64,000 nt of DNA from Lignipirellula cremea (GCF_007751035.1 NZ_CP036433.1:3329001-3393000), one strand, 5' to 3'. Positions 16,262 through 25,547 are shown, numbered from the stretch's first letter. Translations and numbers: made by a program. Notes: a model not told the origin generated them from the letters alone.

Positions 16262-18763
16262 TCAGGGACTGGAAACCGTGGCGACTTCGAGAGGACGCAG
16301 CCGCCAGTTATCAACTTCGTCGTACAGGTTTAATCGTCGCTGGGTGATCCCCTGCAGCGAGCGATGATAAGCGAAGTGCTCCATCACCTGGTACAGCGGG
16401 ATCACGGCGATATCGCTGGCCACTATTCGATGCAGGTCGTTCAGCCGCCGCCGGGCATGGTCCCAGTTGGGCGCTTCGTCCAGCCGGCGCAACGCCAGGT
16501 CAATGTACGGGCCGGAAAACGGCGCTACGCCGTTTTCACCAAATACGGCGCGGGCGTCGACCAGCGGCTCTGACATGGAAATTTCCGCATACAGCAGGTC
16601 GTAGTCCCGCTCCGGATCATTATACACGCCAGGCGGCAGTTCTTTCGTGACGACCTTGATGCCGATGGCCGAGAGCTGCTCGGCAAAGGCGCCGCTGGCG
16701 ATGCGGGCGACTTCAGTGGCCGGATGCGCCAGGACCAGCGTTGTGCGTTCCGGCACGGTTTCGTTCCGGGCCTTGGCCAGCTGGGCCAGCTCCCGTTCCG
16801 CCAGTTGGGCCAGCATGATGGCCAGCTTCGGCTCCCATTCACGCGGCATAATCCGATCGTCGTAGGCGTAGCCCAGACCGACATTGTTGGGCACTTCGAT
16901 CGGAAAGGGGCCGCTCAGCACGCGGCAGCCCGGCAACTCGCGGCCGCCCAGCAGATTCTGCTCCAGCACTACCTGCCGATTCAAGCCGTACTCGATGGCC
17001 CGGCGGAACGTTTTCCGCTGCATGTGCGGGGAGCGATCATTCGGCACCAGCATATGCAGGGTCGGCAAGTCGTAACGTCCCAGCATCACCTGGCTGGCGG
17101 ACGACGGCTCCTGGTGCAGCCGCGCAGCGTCGGCGGGGAACAGGCGATCGCACAGATCAATCTCGCCCCGCTTGAGCGCGACGTAAGCGTCGGATGCGGT
17201 CGGGTAAACCGTTTCCAGAATGCGGAGCCGTTCGCCGGCGCCGGCGTAGTCCGGGTTGGCCTGCAGGAGCAGTTCATCGCCCGAGTCTTTTTCGATCACG
17301 TACAGGCCGTCGAGCGCTTCGCTTTCGGAAAGGCTCTCCGCCCGCGGGGTGACGAGTCTTTTCAGCAGGGCCCGTGGATGGACATGCTGGAACCGGATCT
17401 GGGCGACCAGCTTGTCCGCATTCTCAATCGAAACCGACTGCAGCAGGCGGGCCCATTGCGGATAGTAGGCGGACGCCGCAGGGTTGGCGAGGTCGAGCAG
17501 ACGCTGGGATATTTCCAAAGGCGTGCTGGCGCGGCCTTCCAGGGGACTATCGTTCCGGCGGAGCAGGAAGGAAAGCAGTCGGGCGTCTTCATCCCATTCC
17601 ACGGCTCCCAGGGGCGACATGTATTCTCCGCCGTCCGCTCCCTGGCCGACAAAGCGAAGCAGCGTGCGGAGGGTCAGCCGGCCCACGCGGCGGGCGCCCC
17701 AGTCATTGATGCTGACGGGATCCAGCTGCCTGACTGGCTGGCTGACGCCCACATGAATGACGCGTTCCGTATCGGCGATCTCCTGCAGTAGTTCTCCCAC
17801 GCCGGGAACCTCAGGCCAGATACCCTGGGCCTTGCGGGCCTCCAGGCGGGCAGCCTGGAACTGTTTGCCGGCCAGCAGAGTGCGCGCCTGTTCGACCCCT
17901 TTTTTGGCGTCTTCCAGGAGGATGTCCAGCTGGCGGGTGACGGCGGCGGCGACGTCGGGAAGTTTGGCTGCGGCGGAACGGTTGCCGACATATTCGTTCT
18001 GGATCCGGTAGAGGAAAACACGCATGGCCGGATAGCGTTTTTCTTCGTACAGGTTGTCGGTCATGCGCGAAATGAGGGCCGCCAGCATCGCACTCTGGGC
18101 GGGGCCCGAGGCAGAGCGGTACTCAGGGTCGCGTCGGAATAACTGCTCCAGCGACGACAGCGATTCGGCGTACCGCTTTTCCTTGGCCATCTGGATAATG
18201 TCGAGGTACAGGAACTCCTTGAACGCTTCGTCCAGTCCGGGCGTTTCTGGAAAGTTGGTTTTCAAGTAGAGCAGATTGGAGTAGGCCTTGGTGGTTTCAT
18301 TCTGGCGGATGAGGTCTTTGGCCTCTTCCATCAGCAGCGTCGGCCAGTTGCGGTAAATGTAGTCGTCACGCTTTTCCCATTTCAGCATCCGTCGCGGCGT
18401 ATCGACTTCCGGAAACAGTACGTACACCAGGGTCTGGGCGCCAACCGCCGGCGGTTTGTCGAGCGCTTCAATATGGACTTCGAAGGGGACGCCGTCCTTG
18501 TCGGGCAACTGTAGATAATCGTACGGACTGCCATCGAGCAGCAGCCCGGAAGGGGGCGCCTTCGGCGGGCCCTGGGCCATTCCCAACCCGGCAGCCAGGC
18601 TGACCAGCAGCGCAGACAGCAAACCGACCCGCAGGGCGAATTGCAAACCGCAAGAGCGAAGCAGCGACCAGCCCGACCGCGAGCAGCAGTCGCGGCGACG
18701 CAGCGTCGGCGAAGTCGCAGGGTATCGATTGGCGGGAGTGTGCAAACGCATGGAAATTACCAT
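16262..18763 (-). CDS. exported protein with helical repeat N-terminal half and family 5 solute-binding domain
   Basis: The 833-residue protein has a late signal sequence or membrane anchor (hydrophobic residues about 45-65, cleavage near GMAQ). Residues about 120-330 are TPR-like helices (AYSNLLYLKTNFPETPGLDE, SLSSLEQLFRRDPEYRS). From about 345 to the end it matches the family 5 extracellular solute-binding fold (SBP_bac_5, oligopeptide/nickel type): DTERVIHVGVSQPVRQLDP, YVALKRGEIDLCDRL, and near the end DRDYDLLYAEISMSEPLVDA. No permease or ATPase of an ABC importer is nearby. Its neighbours are ExbB/ExbD-type energisers instead, so it may deliver ligands to, or sense for, that machine. Starts at 18763 or 18751 are both possible. 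Confidence 0.85.
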   Translation of the reverse strand: MVISMRLHTPANRYPATSPTLRRRDCCSRSGWSLLRSCGLQFALRVGLLSALLVSLAAGLGMAQGPPKAPPSGLLLDGSPYDYLQLPDKDGVPFEVHIEALDKPPAVGAQTLVYVLFPEVDTPRRMLKWEKRDDYIYRNWPTLLMEEAKDLIRQNETTKAYSNLLYLKTNFPETPGLDEAFKEFLYLDIIQMAKEKRYAESLSSLEQLFRRDPEYRSASGPAQSAMLAALISRMTDNLYEEKRYPAMRVFLYRIQNEYVGNRSAAAKLPDVAAAVTRQLDILLEDAKKGVEQARTLLAGKQFQAARLEARKAQGIWPEVPGVGELLQEIADTERVIHVGVSQPVRQLDPVSINDWGARRVGRLTLRTLLRFVGQGADGGEYMSPLGAVEWDEDARLLSFLLRRNDSPLEGRASTPLEISQRLLDLANPAASAYYPQWARLLQSVSIENADKLVAQIRFQHVHPRALLKRLVTPRAESLSESEALDGLYVIEKDSGDELLLQANPDYAGAGERLRILETVYPTASDAYVALKRGEIDLCDRLFPADAARLHQEPSSASQVMLGRYDLPTLHMLVPNDRSPHMQRKTFRRAIEYGLNRQVVLEQNLLGGRELPGCRVLSGPFPIEVPNNVGLGYAYDDRIMPREWEPKLAIMLAQLAERELAQLAKARNETVPERTTLVLAHPATEVARIASGAFAEQLSAIGIKVVTKELPPGVYNDPERDYDLLYAEISMSEPLVDARAVFGENGVAPFSGPYIDLALRRLDEAPNWDHARRRLNDLHRIVASDIAVIPLYQVMEHFAYHRSLQGITQRRLNLYDEVDNWRLRPLEVATVSSP

Positions 18764-18801
18764 CACAAATCATCGCCCTGGTTGCAACGGGCTGCGGCGA
18801 A

Positions 18802-21800
18802 TCAGGGACCAGGCACGGGAAGGAGATACACCACGCCGTCGGGACCGGTCAGCAACAGGCCGGTGTCCAGGAGCTTCGGCGGAGCAGCGATCGGCTCCTG
18901 CAGGGCGACATGCGCCACCAGGTTGCCGTCGGCGGCGGCCACCCGCCAGATATCCCCTTTGGCGGTCGCCAGCAGCAGATCGCCGCCGGGCAATAACAAC
19001 GGTTCGCCCAGGGGAGGGCCGAACGGGTTGGGAGTCTTCCACAAGAGCTTCGAGGCCGCGTCAAAACGAAGCAGTTCGGCGCCGCTGGTGGTAAGCAGGA
19101 GTGTGTTGTCCAGGACGTAAGGACCCCAGGTGACGCGATCGCCCAGATCGTGTTCGTTCGCCAGTTTCAGCGACGGCAATTCGTAGCTGGTCAGAATGTC
19201 GCTCGACCCGCCGCGGAGGACGCCAAACAGCGAGGCGTCGATCGCCGCCAGTGGAGAAACGATAGAGGCCCCAGTGTCGATCAGCTTCTTTTCGACAAGC
19301 GACTTGCGGGCGTCGTCGGAGACTTCGACCAGGTAGATCTTTTTCCGATCATCGGCAATCGCGAACAGGGTGTCGGAAAGCAGCGCGGGCCGGCGCCACT
19401 GCACCAGGGCCCCCGGCGCCACGGGCGGCTGGAAAGGAGTCGCCAGATCGTCCCCCTGGGCGGCGTTAAACAGGAACACCTGGCCGCTGCTGTTGGGGGA
19501 TAACATGCCTCCGGCGAATGGCAACGGCGGCGTGGGCGGCGCGCTTTTGGGGGCGGTCAGCAATCGCTTTCGCAGGCGGACTTCTCCCTGGGCGACTTCG
19601 CTGACCAGGATCAGATCGCCGCGGTCGCTGCTGGCGTAGGCGATAGTGTCGTCGTTGACGGGAACAGAATAAGCAAACGGCGTATCGCTGGGCAGATCGC
19701 CCTTGGTGATGTTGTACGTTTCACTGGAGAAACCGCCGGGTAGCGGGGCCGGCAACTGGAACCGGCGGCCTTCGGCGGACAGGGCCAGATACCCGTTGAC
19801 CTTGGGGGAAAAAATGGGCAACCCGGCCAGCGGCGCCAGATTTACTTCCCAGACCGGGTCAGCCAGTGGATCGCGGGAAGCGGCGACGCTAAAGGCAGGC
19901 GAATTCCGCTTCCGCCGGACATGAACCACCGCATCGTTGATCATCTGCAAAGGCGCCACAAAGACGTCCTCCTGAAAGCCGATGCGAGCCGTCGAAAGCT
20001 GGCCGCGGGCGACCAGAATGTCAAAGCTCGATAGTCGACGGTCGGCGACCCAGACTTTCCCTTCCGCCGCCACCGGGTAATTCAGCAGCGACGTCTTCAT
20101 GCGGGGCACCGATTCCACCACCGCCTTGGCGGGCGAACCGATACGAGCGCCATCGACCTCAAACAGGAAAATGGCGCCAAGGTCGGTCACCACCAGCACG
20201 TTCCGATTGTAAATCTGCGGCGGCGCCAGCACCTTGCCCGGCAGGCGGATCGGCGGCTGGGCCGCTTTCAGCTCGAGTCCGTTGGTGTTCGTTTCCAGCA
20301 CATGCAGCAGGCTGTAATCGCTGCCGGCATTGTCGGCGACAAACAGATAACCTTTCTGCACAACCGGCGGCGTGACCACAGCGCCCGCTTTGTGGCCCAG
20401 GTAAAACACTTCGCGACAGCGCAGATCCTGCGGCGAAAGCACATACAGGTTGGAGTGTTCGCCTGTCTGGTATAGCTGGGGTCGCTGATCGCTGTAGCCG
20501 GCAGGCGTGGGCGTTCCCTGGGGCAGTTGGGCGACGACCGACGACGTTCCCGTCTGCAGGTCGACCGTCATGATTTTTCCGCCCGGCGTGGTCAGCACGG
20601 CAGAGTCCGGCGTGACGATCGGGGGCAGGAACCGCTCGCCAATCGGCAACCCCCATACGACCTCGCCGCTGGCCGCCTGGACGCGGAGCAGGGAGTTGTC
20701 CCGGGTATCCACCAGCAGCAAATCGGCCCCAGGCTGGGCCGAAACCCGCAACGGCTGGAACTCGGAATCCAGTCCGACCGGTCGACGCCAGAGCAAGCCG
20801 CCGTCGCCAGCGCGAAAGCCGTAAGCGACGCCGTTGACCGTCGCCGCGACGACCTGGCCGTCGACGCCTGTGAGTCCTTCGCCGCTGCGGCTGACCAGCA
20901 TGATCTGGGACAGGGCAGGGGACGGTGCGACGGGCTGCGGTTCCAGCGACTGGGGTTTGACCTGGACGAGGTCCCGCTCACGTTCGCTGATGGCGTGCAC
21001 CGCGGCGTCGAGCTGTTCGTTGGTTTCCAGATCGTTAAAAGCGCGAATCAGCTGCTTGCGGACCTCGTAGGCGGCGGGCGTATCGTTCGCCTCGACGGCT
21101 TTTTCGATCGCGGCCAGGGCGGTGACCAGTTCCCGATCACGGCTGATTTCTCGTTCTTCGCGGCGGATATCTTCCAGGATCCGCTCGATGCGATTCTCCT
21201 GGTTCTTGCGCACCGAGGTCGGCATGTAGGCGCCGTTATTTACCAGTTCGATGGCCGCTTTAGCATTCAAAATGTGCTTCTCGGATTCATCCGCTCCCGC
21301 CGTCGCCTGGGCTTGGGCGACAAACCCTTCAGCAATGGTGGGCAACAGACCGGCCAGTTCCGGGTGGGCCAAAGAGAGCTCTTCCTCGACTTCGATTTCG
21401 GGGAGGATCTTCTGCGCGGTGTGGAGAGCGTCGAGCATTTCCGATTTGTTTTCAACGTCGTTGCGCAGCGCAGCCATGCCGCGATGCACCCTGGCGAGGC
21501 CGGCTTTCGGGTCGCTGGGGAATGCTTCCAGGAATTCGTCGTAGGCTTCAATCGCTTGCGAGTAGGATTGCTGCGAGTAAAGCTGCTCGGCGTGCTCCAG
21601 CATTTCGGTGGAATTGCCGCGAAGCATGGCGTAACCGAGAAATCCGCCGGACACAATCAGCACCAGCAGCAACAGCCCGCCGCCAAAGAGCAAAGGAGAT
21701 TCCCACTGGCTTTCGCGAGGTTTTTTCTTGGCGGATGTGCCGCGCGACGGTTCAGGCCGCGATTGTTGCTGTCCCTGGTTCGCAAACGGATCCTCGGCAT

Positions 21801-22557
21801 AGTCAAGCCCCGACGGTCCCGAAGGCAGCGGCGTCAGGCCCGAAGACCCGCCGCCCTGGGGCAATGGCGTCAGTCCCGAGGAAGGAAGCGGCGTCAGCCC
21901 ATCGCCCATGGGAGTCAAATCGTCGCCGCTGACCGGGACCAGGTAGTCGCCGCCGATGGGGGTTAAATCGTCGCCGCCGATCGGAGTCAGATCATCATCG
22001 CCGATGGGCGTGAGATCGTCGTCGCCGATCGGGGTCAGGTCGTCGTCTTCCAGCGGGGTGAGATCATCATCTTCGGGGCGGAGGGTGAGATCGTCTTCAT
22101 CGCCGACAGGCGGCTGGGCGGTCGGGGCGGGGGCCGCTTTGGAGGGTCCGGCCAGGGGTTGTTCGGCCGCAGGCTGCTTGCCGCCGGCTGCCTGGGGAGG
22201 TCCGGCAAGAGGTTGTTCGGCCGCAGGCTGTTTGCCGGGGGCAGGAGGCGGCGCCAGGGGTTGCTCCCCTTTGCCGGGCGGCGTTACGGGTTGTTCCCCA
22301 CCCCCTTGGGGCGGAACGACCGGCATTTCTTCCGTCGCGGAAAGGTCTTCGACAGCGGACGTATCGGGCGGCAACGAGCTGAGGATTTTTTTTGCCAGGA
22401 ACGGCGTAAGGTGCCCCTTATCGATCAGCAAGGCGGCGACTTCCTTGGGGGGGATCTCGCGCGCAGAGGAGGCGACCTGCTTGCGCAATTTGGCAAGCAC
22501 CTTCTCTTCGAGCAAGCCTTGTTCGGCAAGAGCATCAAGAAACTGGCTGGCGGACAT
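18802..22557 (-). CDS. large membrane-anchored PQQ-like beta-propeller protein with N-terminal planctomycete domain
   Basis: The protein has 1251 residues. The first 65 (MSASQFLDALAEQGLLEEKV, then LLIDKGHLTPFLAKKILSS) form a small helical domain. A Pro/Gln-rich linker follows, then an acidic array with about six DDLTP(I/L) units (residues about 155-215). One membrane helix spans about 290-310 (LLFGGGLLLLVLIVSGGFLG). A TPR/coiled region runs about 320-540 and a PQQ-type eight-bladed propeller about 560-1251 (GVDGQVVAATVNGVAYGFRAGDGGLLW, AASGEVVWGLPIG). The topology implies a cytoplasmic N-terminus and a periplasmic propeller. Its ATG lies 3 bases past the stop of the zinc-ribbon ExbD gene, so the two are translated from one mRNA. 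It is likely a scaffold linking cytoplasmic signals to the envelope. Confidence 0.88.
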   Translation of the reverse strand: MSASQFLDALAEQGLLEEKVLAKLRKQVASSAREIPPKEVAALLIDKGHLTPFLAKKILSSLPPDTSAVEDLSATEEMPVVPPQGGGEQPVTPPGKGEQPLAPPPAPGKQPAAEQPLAGPPQAAGGKQPAAEQPLAGPSKAAPAPTAQPPVGDEDDLTLRPEDDDLTPLEDDDLTPIGDDDLTPIGDDDLTPIGGDDLTPIGGDYLVPVSGDDLTPMGDGLTPLPSSGLTPLPQGGGSSGLTPLPSGPSGLDYAEDPFANQGQQQSRPEPSRGTSAKKKPRESQWESPLLFGGGLLLLVLIVSGGFLGYAMLRGNSTEMLEHAEQLYSQQSYSQAIEAYDEFLEAFPSDPKAGLARVHRGMAALRNDVENKSEMLDALHTAQKILPEIEVEEELSLAHPELAGLLPTIAEGFVAQAQATAGADESEKHILNAKAAIELVNNGAYMPTSVRKNQENRIERILEDIRREEREISRDRELVTALAAIEKAVEANDTPAAYEVRKQLIRAFNDLETNEQLDAAVHAISERERDLVQVKPQSLEPQPVAPSPALSQIMLVSRSGEGLTGVDGQVVAATVNGVAYGFRAGDGGLLWRRPVGLDSEFQPLRVSAQPGADLLLVDTRDNSLLRVQAASGEVVWGLPIGERFLPPIVTPDSAVLTTPGGKIMTVDLQTGTSSVVAQLPQGTPTPAGYSDQRPQLYQTGEHSNLYVLSPQDLRCREVFYLGHKAGAVVTPPVVQKGYLFVADNAGSDYSLLHVLETNTNGLELKAAQPPIRLPGKVLAPPQIYNRNVLVVTDLGAIFLFEVDGARIGSPAKAVVESVPRMKTSLLNYPVAAEGKVWVADRRLSSFDILVARGQLSTARIGFQEDVFVAPLQMINDAVVHVRRKRNSPAFSVAASRDPLADPVWEVNLAPLAGLPIFSPKVNGYLALSAEGRRFQLPAPLPGGFSSETYNITKGDLPSDTPFAYSVPVNDDTIAYASSDRGDLILVSEVAQGEVRLRKRLLTAPKSAPPTPPLPFAGGMLSPNSSGQVFLFNAAQGDDLATPFQPPVAPGALVQWRRPALLSDTLFAIADDRKKIYLVEVSDDARKSLVEKKLIDTGASIVSPLAAIDASLFGVLRGGSSDILTSYELPSLKLANEHDLGDRVTWGPYVLDNTLLLTTSGAELLRFDAASKLLWKTPNPFGPPLGEPLLLPGGDLLLATAKGDIWRVAAADGNLVAHVALQEPIAAPPKLLDTGLLLTGPDGVVYLLPVPGP

Positions 22558-22560
22558 AGG

Positions 22561-23496
22561 CTATTCGTCGTCCTCTTCGACCGTGACTAACTGCACTTTA
22601 TTCATTCCGACTTCGGCCCCGGCATCGATCGCGTCGACGACTTTGGCGTGGTACGCCTCGCCGTTGGCGATGACCATCAGACTAGTGGGGTTGCTGCCTT
22701 CGCCGCGAGCCCGGCGAAGCAGGCGCAGCAGATCCTGTTTACTGGGGGCCTCTTCTTCCCAGTCGGGCGTCAGCACCTGGTAAGTATTGTAGAAGTCGAC
22801 CCTGACAATGACATAATCAGGGTCGTTTTCCAGTTCTTCCATTGAGCGCGTTTGCGTGCTGGGTTCGTTGTTTTCCGGCGAGGGAAGCTCCAGGGAGCGT
22901 TGCAGACTGAACGCGGCCGTCACCATGAAAAAGATCAGCAACAGGAAGGTAACATCGACCATCGGGGTCATGTCCATTTCGGACTCGCCTGCACGACGGT
23001 CCTCTTCGCCGAAGGAAACGTATTCTTCGCTGGGGGGATCGTCGTCGTGGTCGTCGTAATTGGCGTGGTCGTCGGCGATGGGAAACCTCTCCTGGGAGGC
23101 GGGGGATGCGAAAGGCAGGCTCTCGCTCGGCGATTCCGCCGCCCGTTCCTGGGATGCGGAGTTTTCGGTTGCAGCTGTATCTGATGATCGTGTTGCGGAC
23201 GCGGCTGTTTCCGACGCGGGGTCAAAGCCGCCGACCGCCTGCTCAAACGCGGCGAGCGACTCGGCCAGTTCCTTAGGATCGATTCCGGGCAGCGTATCGG
23301 AGTTGGACCGACTGGCCGCGATATCTGTCAGTGAAGGGCCGTCGTCGCCTTGCCAGGTTTCCGTGATGGCCGCTTCGTCGGCCCGCGGAACATAGACCCG
23401 TTCATGGCAGCGAGGGCAATTCACCTGCCTGCCCCGCAATGCCGTCGCGGCAGCGAAAACAGCGTCGCAGGCAGGGCAGCGAAATGGGAAACTCAC
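22561..23496 (-). CDS. ExbD/TolR-family protein with N-terminal zinc ribbon
   Basis: The 311-residue protein starts at a GTG (VSFPFRCPACDAVF); a TTG at 23535 is the alternative. Residues about 5-38 form a CxxC...CxxC zinc ribbon (CPAC and CPRC). A low-complexity linker of about 130 residues follows, then the ExbD membrane segment SEMDMTPMVDVTFLLLIFFM with the proton-path Asp (MVD), and a short periplasmic domain. ExbD works with ExbB as a proton-driven motor for TonB-type or Tol-type systems. A cytoplasmic zinc ribbon on ExbD is unusual and suggests coupling to a cytoplasmic partner or nucleic acid. It is the third gene of the ExbB-ExbD-ExbD-propeller block. Confidence 0.88.
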   Translation of the reverse strand: MSFPFRCPACDAVFAAATALRGRQVNCPRCHERVYVPRADEAAITETWQGDDGPSLTDIAASRSNSDTLPGIDPKELAESLAAFEQAVGGFDPASETAASATRSSDTAATENSASQERAAESPSESLPFASPASQERFPIADDHANYDDHDDDPPSEEYVSFGEEDRRAGESEMDMTPMVDVTFLLLIFFMVTAAFSLQRSLELPSPENNEPSTQTRSMEELENDPDYVIVRVDFYNTYQVLTPDWEEEAPSKQDLLRLLRRARGEGSNPTSLMVIANGEAYHAKVVDAIDAGAEVGMNKVQLVTVEEDDE

Positions 23497-23662
23497 GATA
23501 GTTGGTAACAGGATAAGGAGGCGGTCGTTCGACAACGCCAGGGGATACCGCGGTCAGGACGGAAATCCCTGCGTGCGTCTCCGCTGCAGTCAGGGCGGCG
23601 GCTACGGGGGCGACGTACGCGCGGCCTGGAATCTGGGCGAGGCCGGGCGTATTGTCGAGTCT

Positions 23663-24181
23663 TTACTTCTCAAGGACAGCAACATGGAGAATCTCAAGCT
23701 CCACGGCGCCGCCGATCGTCGCCAGGACTTTGGCGACTTCGCGATGTTTCAGCGCGCCGTCGGCCTTGATCAGGACATGGTGTTTGGCGGTGCTCCCGTT
23801 CAACTCTTTGTCAACGTATTCGGCCAGGGCCCGGCGCTGGTCGGCCGGATCCCCGGAGTTGACCCGATACTGCGGGTCGATGGCGTCGCCCAGGTATACC
23901 ACGGCCGACCCGTCGGGAGCGCTGGCGACGGTGACAATGACAGAATCCTTGGCGGCGACGGGCACGCCGTATTTGGCTTCGGGCAGATCGACGCCCGTGG
24001 TGCTTTCAATTTTGGCGGCGACTAAAAAAAAGATCAGCAGCAAAAACGTGATGTCGATCATCGGCGTGATATCCATCTCGGCGTCGTCCATGGCGCGACG
24101 GCGACGGAACAAAGCCTGGACTTCATCCCGCTTGTGGATATCAATTGCGTCGTCGTCAATTTCGTCGGGTGCGCTCGCCAT
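23663..24181 (-). CDS. biopolymer transport protein ExbD/TolR
   Basis: The 172-residue protein has the usual single N-terminal membrane helix (residues about 35-57, MDITPMIDITFLLLIFFLVA). It contains the conserved Asp that carries protons and a periplasmic domain of about 110 residues ending LEILHVAVLEK. An N-terminal cytoplasmic extension (DEIDDDAIDIHKRDEVQALF) is longer than in E. coli ExbD. The ATG is 2 bases past the stop of the upstream ExbB gene, so translation is probably coupled. With the second ExbD downstream it may form a heteromeric ExbD dimer inside the ExbB pentamer. Confidence 0.93.
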   Translation of the reverse strand: MASAPDEIDDDAIDIHKRDEVQALFRRRRAMDDAEMDITPMIDITFLLLIFFLVAAKIESTTGVDLPEAKYGVPVAAKDSVIVTVASAPDGSAVVYLGDAIDPQYRVNSGDPADQRRALAEYVDKELNGSTAKHHVLIKADGALKHREVAKVLATIGGAVELEILHVAVLEK

Positions 24182-24183
24182 GG

Positions 24184-24828
24184 CTACGGTTCTCTCTTCA
24201 TCGACGCCCGGAATGCGTCAAAAAAGCGGGACAGTCCAAAGGCCACCAGGTCTTCCATTTTTCGAATGCGGACGTTAATGCTGGCGGTGCACAGCACCAG
24301 CGGAATCGCAATCGACAACCCACAGGCGGTCGTGATCAGGGCGACTTGAATGTCGGACGCCAAGTCTTCCGCCTTGACCTGGTCGGCGGTCGCCAGCTGG
24401 GCAAAGGCGCCCATCATCCCGACCACCGTTCCCAGCAGCCCGATCATCGGGGCGCTCTTGATCACGGTGTTGACCCAGCTCAGGCGGTATTCCAGGTCGG
24501 CCAGTACGTCGCGCTGGAAACGGTCGATCACGAATTGCCGGACTTTATTATAGCCCATCTGGCGGTTCTCGACCGCCATCAGGATCAACTGCGGCATGGC
24601 CCGCGAATCGCCCTCGCACAGTTCGACCACGCTATTGTAGTCGCGGCGGCTCAGCGGGAGCTCGACTTCCTCGAGGAACTGCGTCTGCTTTTCCTCGCTT
24701 TTGAAGCGCTTCGCCGAGACACGCATCCAGACGATCATCACGCAGTACGCCCCCCAGAGCGCAATCAACGCCAGGGCAAGGTAGATCGAATTGGCGACAA
24801 TTTCAAATACGCTAATGCCTTCTGGCAT
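24184..24828 (-). CDS. MotA/TolQ/ExbB proton channel family protein
   Basis: The 214-residue protein has three membrane helices: residues about 8-33, then about 125-150 (SAPMIGLLGTVVGMMGAF, the family signature) and about 165-190 (ALITTACGLSIAIPLVLCT). The cytoplasmic loop between helices 1 and 2 is standard. ExbB pentamers surround an ExbD dimer and convert proton-motive force into motion. It is the first gene of the block that continues to 14713. No tonB or tolA homologue is visible, so the driven component is unknown. Confidence 0.93.
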   Translation of the reverse strand: MPEGISVFEIVANSIYLALALIALWGAYCVMIVWMRVSAKRFKSEEKQTQFLEEVELPLSRRDYNSVVELCEGDSRAMPQLILMAVENRQMGYNKVRQFVIDRFQRDVLADLEYRLSWVNTVIKSAPMIGLLGTVVGMMGAFAQLATADQVKAEDLASDIQVALITTACGLSIAIPLVLCTASINVRIRKMEDLVAFGLSRFFDAFRASMKREP

Positions 24829-24979
24829 GCCGGGTCACTCGTAGTTGGAGTCAAGGTGGAGGCAGGTATCACAGGCTCAATACGCAGGAACCGCTGCATT
24901 CCAACAGCCGTGGGCGGCCAAGAGCAGAGCCTTGCCCACGAAGGATCCCGGCGATGCGGGCGATTTTACCAGACACGTG

Positions 24980-25165
24980 CTACTTTTGGCGTTTTTTGGC
25001 CAGCGCCAGCGCTTTGGCCAGCGTATCGACGGCGTCAGACGATTCCATTTTTGCCAGAACATCAAAGGCGCAGGCCAGGACCCGTTTCGTGTCAGCGACG
25101 TTGATCTGGGTTTTCCCCGTGTCGACCAGACGCGAAACCTCATTGTAGAAATCGTTGACCTTCAT
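24980..25165 (-). CDS. small conserved-looking hypothetical protein
   Basis: The 61-residue soluble protein begins MKVNDFYNEVSRLVDTGKTQ and ends ALALAKKRQK. It is mostly helical by composition, with no signal peptide, Cys pair or membrane segment. A strong ribosome binding site (GAGGGG, 7-8 bases before the ATG) and a plausible promoter at 25248-25277 support it as a real gene. It lies 151 bases upstream of the ExbB gene on the same strand. It could be the first gene of that transcript or a separate unit. I do not know a function. Confidence 0.7.
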   Translation of the reverse strand: MKVNDFYNEVSRLVDTGKTQINVADTKRVLACAFDVLAKMESSDAVDTLAKALALAKKRQK

Positions 25166-25247
25166 CGAACACCCCTCGTTTTGTGATGAGCTGGAAAAGC
25201 AAACGGGCAGTCGCCGACCCGCCGGGCGAACCGCATATGGAACGGGT

Positions 25248-25277
25248 ATCGTAGCCTGTCCGACCGCAGGCCTTCAA
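25248..25277 (-). promoter_or_regulatory. candidate sigma-70-type promoter for the small protein at 25165
   Basis: On the minus strand TTGAAG (complement of 25272-25277) and TACGAT (complement of 25248-25253) are separated by 18 bases, 83 bases upstream of the start codon. The spacing is good, the hexamers are moderate. The remainder of 25166-25547 shows no gene. Confidence 0.35.
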
Positions 25278-25510
25278 TTCACCTTCACGAAACTTTTGCG
25301 ATTTCCCTCTTCGCAGTCTGACAGGCGAGCCCGCGGTGTCAATCCTGTCGATTGTAACCAGGGACGGGAGCTCCCTGCTAAACGGCGCGCCCGCGCCGCC
25401 GCCGCGCGTTCGCCGGTGGCATGACCGTCGCTGCGGGATCGCATTCTCCCGCCGTGCGGATTCCGCTTTTTCCGTGGGCGCCCGGCGCTGCCGGCTTGTT
25501 CGCGCTGCCG

Positions 25511-25516
25511 TATAAT
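25511..25516 (+). promoter_or_regulatory. TATAAT -10 box upstream of nth
   Basis: A perfect TATAAT lies 31 bases before the nth ATG. I see no good -35 at 16-18 bases upstream, so it is a partial match. A start site about 7 bases downstream would give a short leader. Confidence 0.4.
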
Positions 25517-25547
25517 CACCGCTTTCCTTCGGCCCTGTTTCTCTCTT

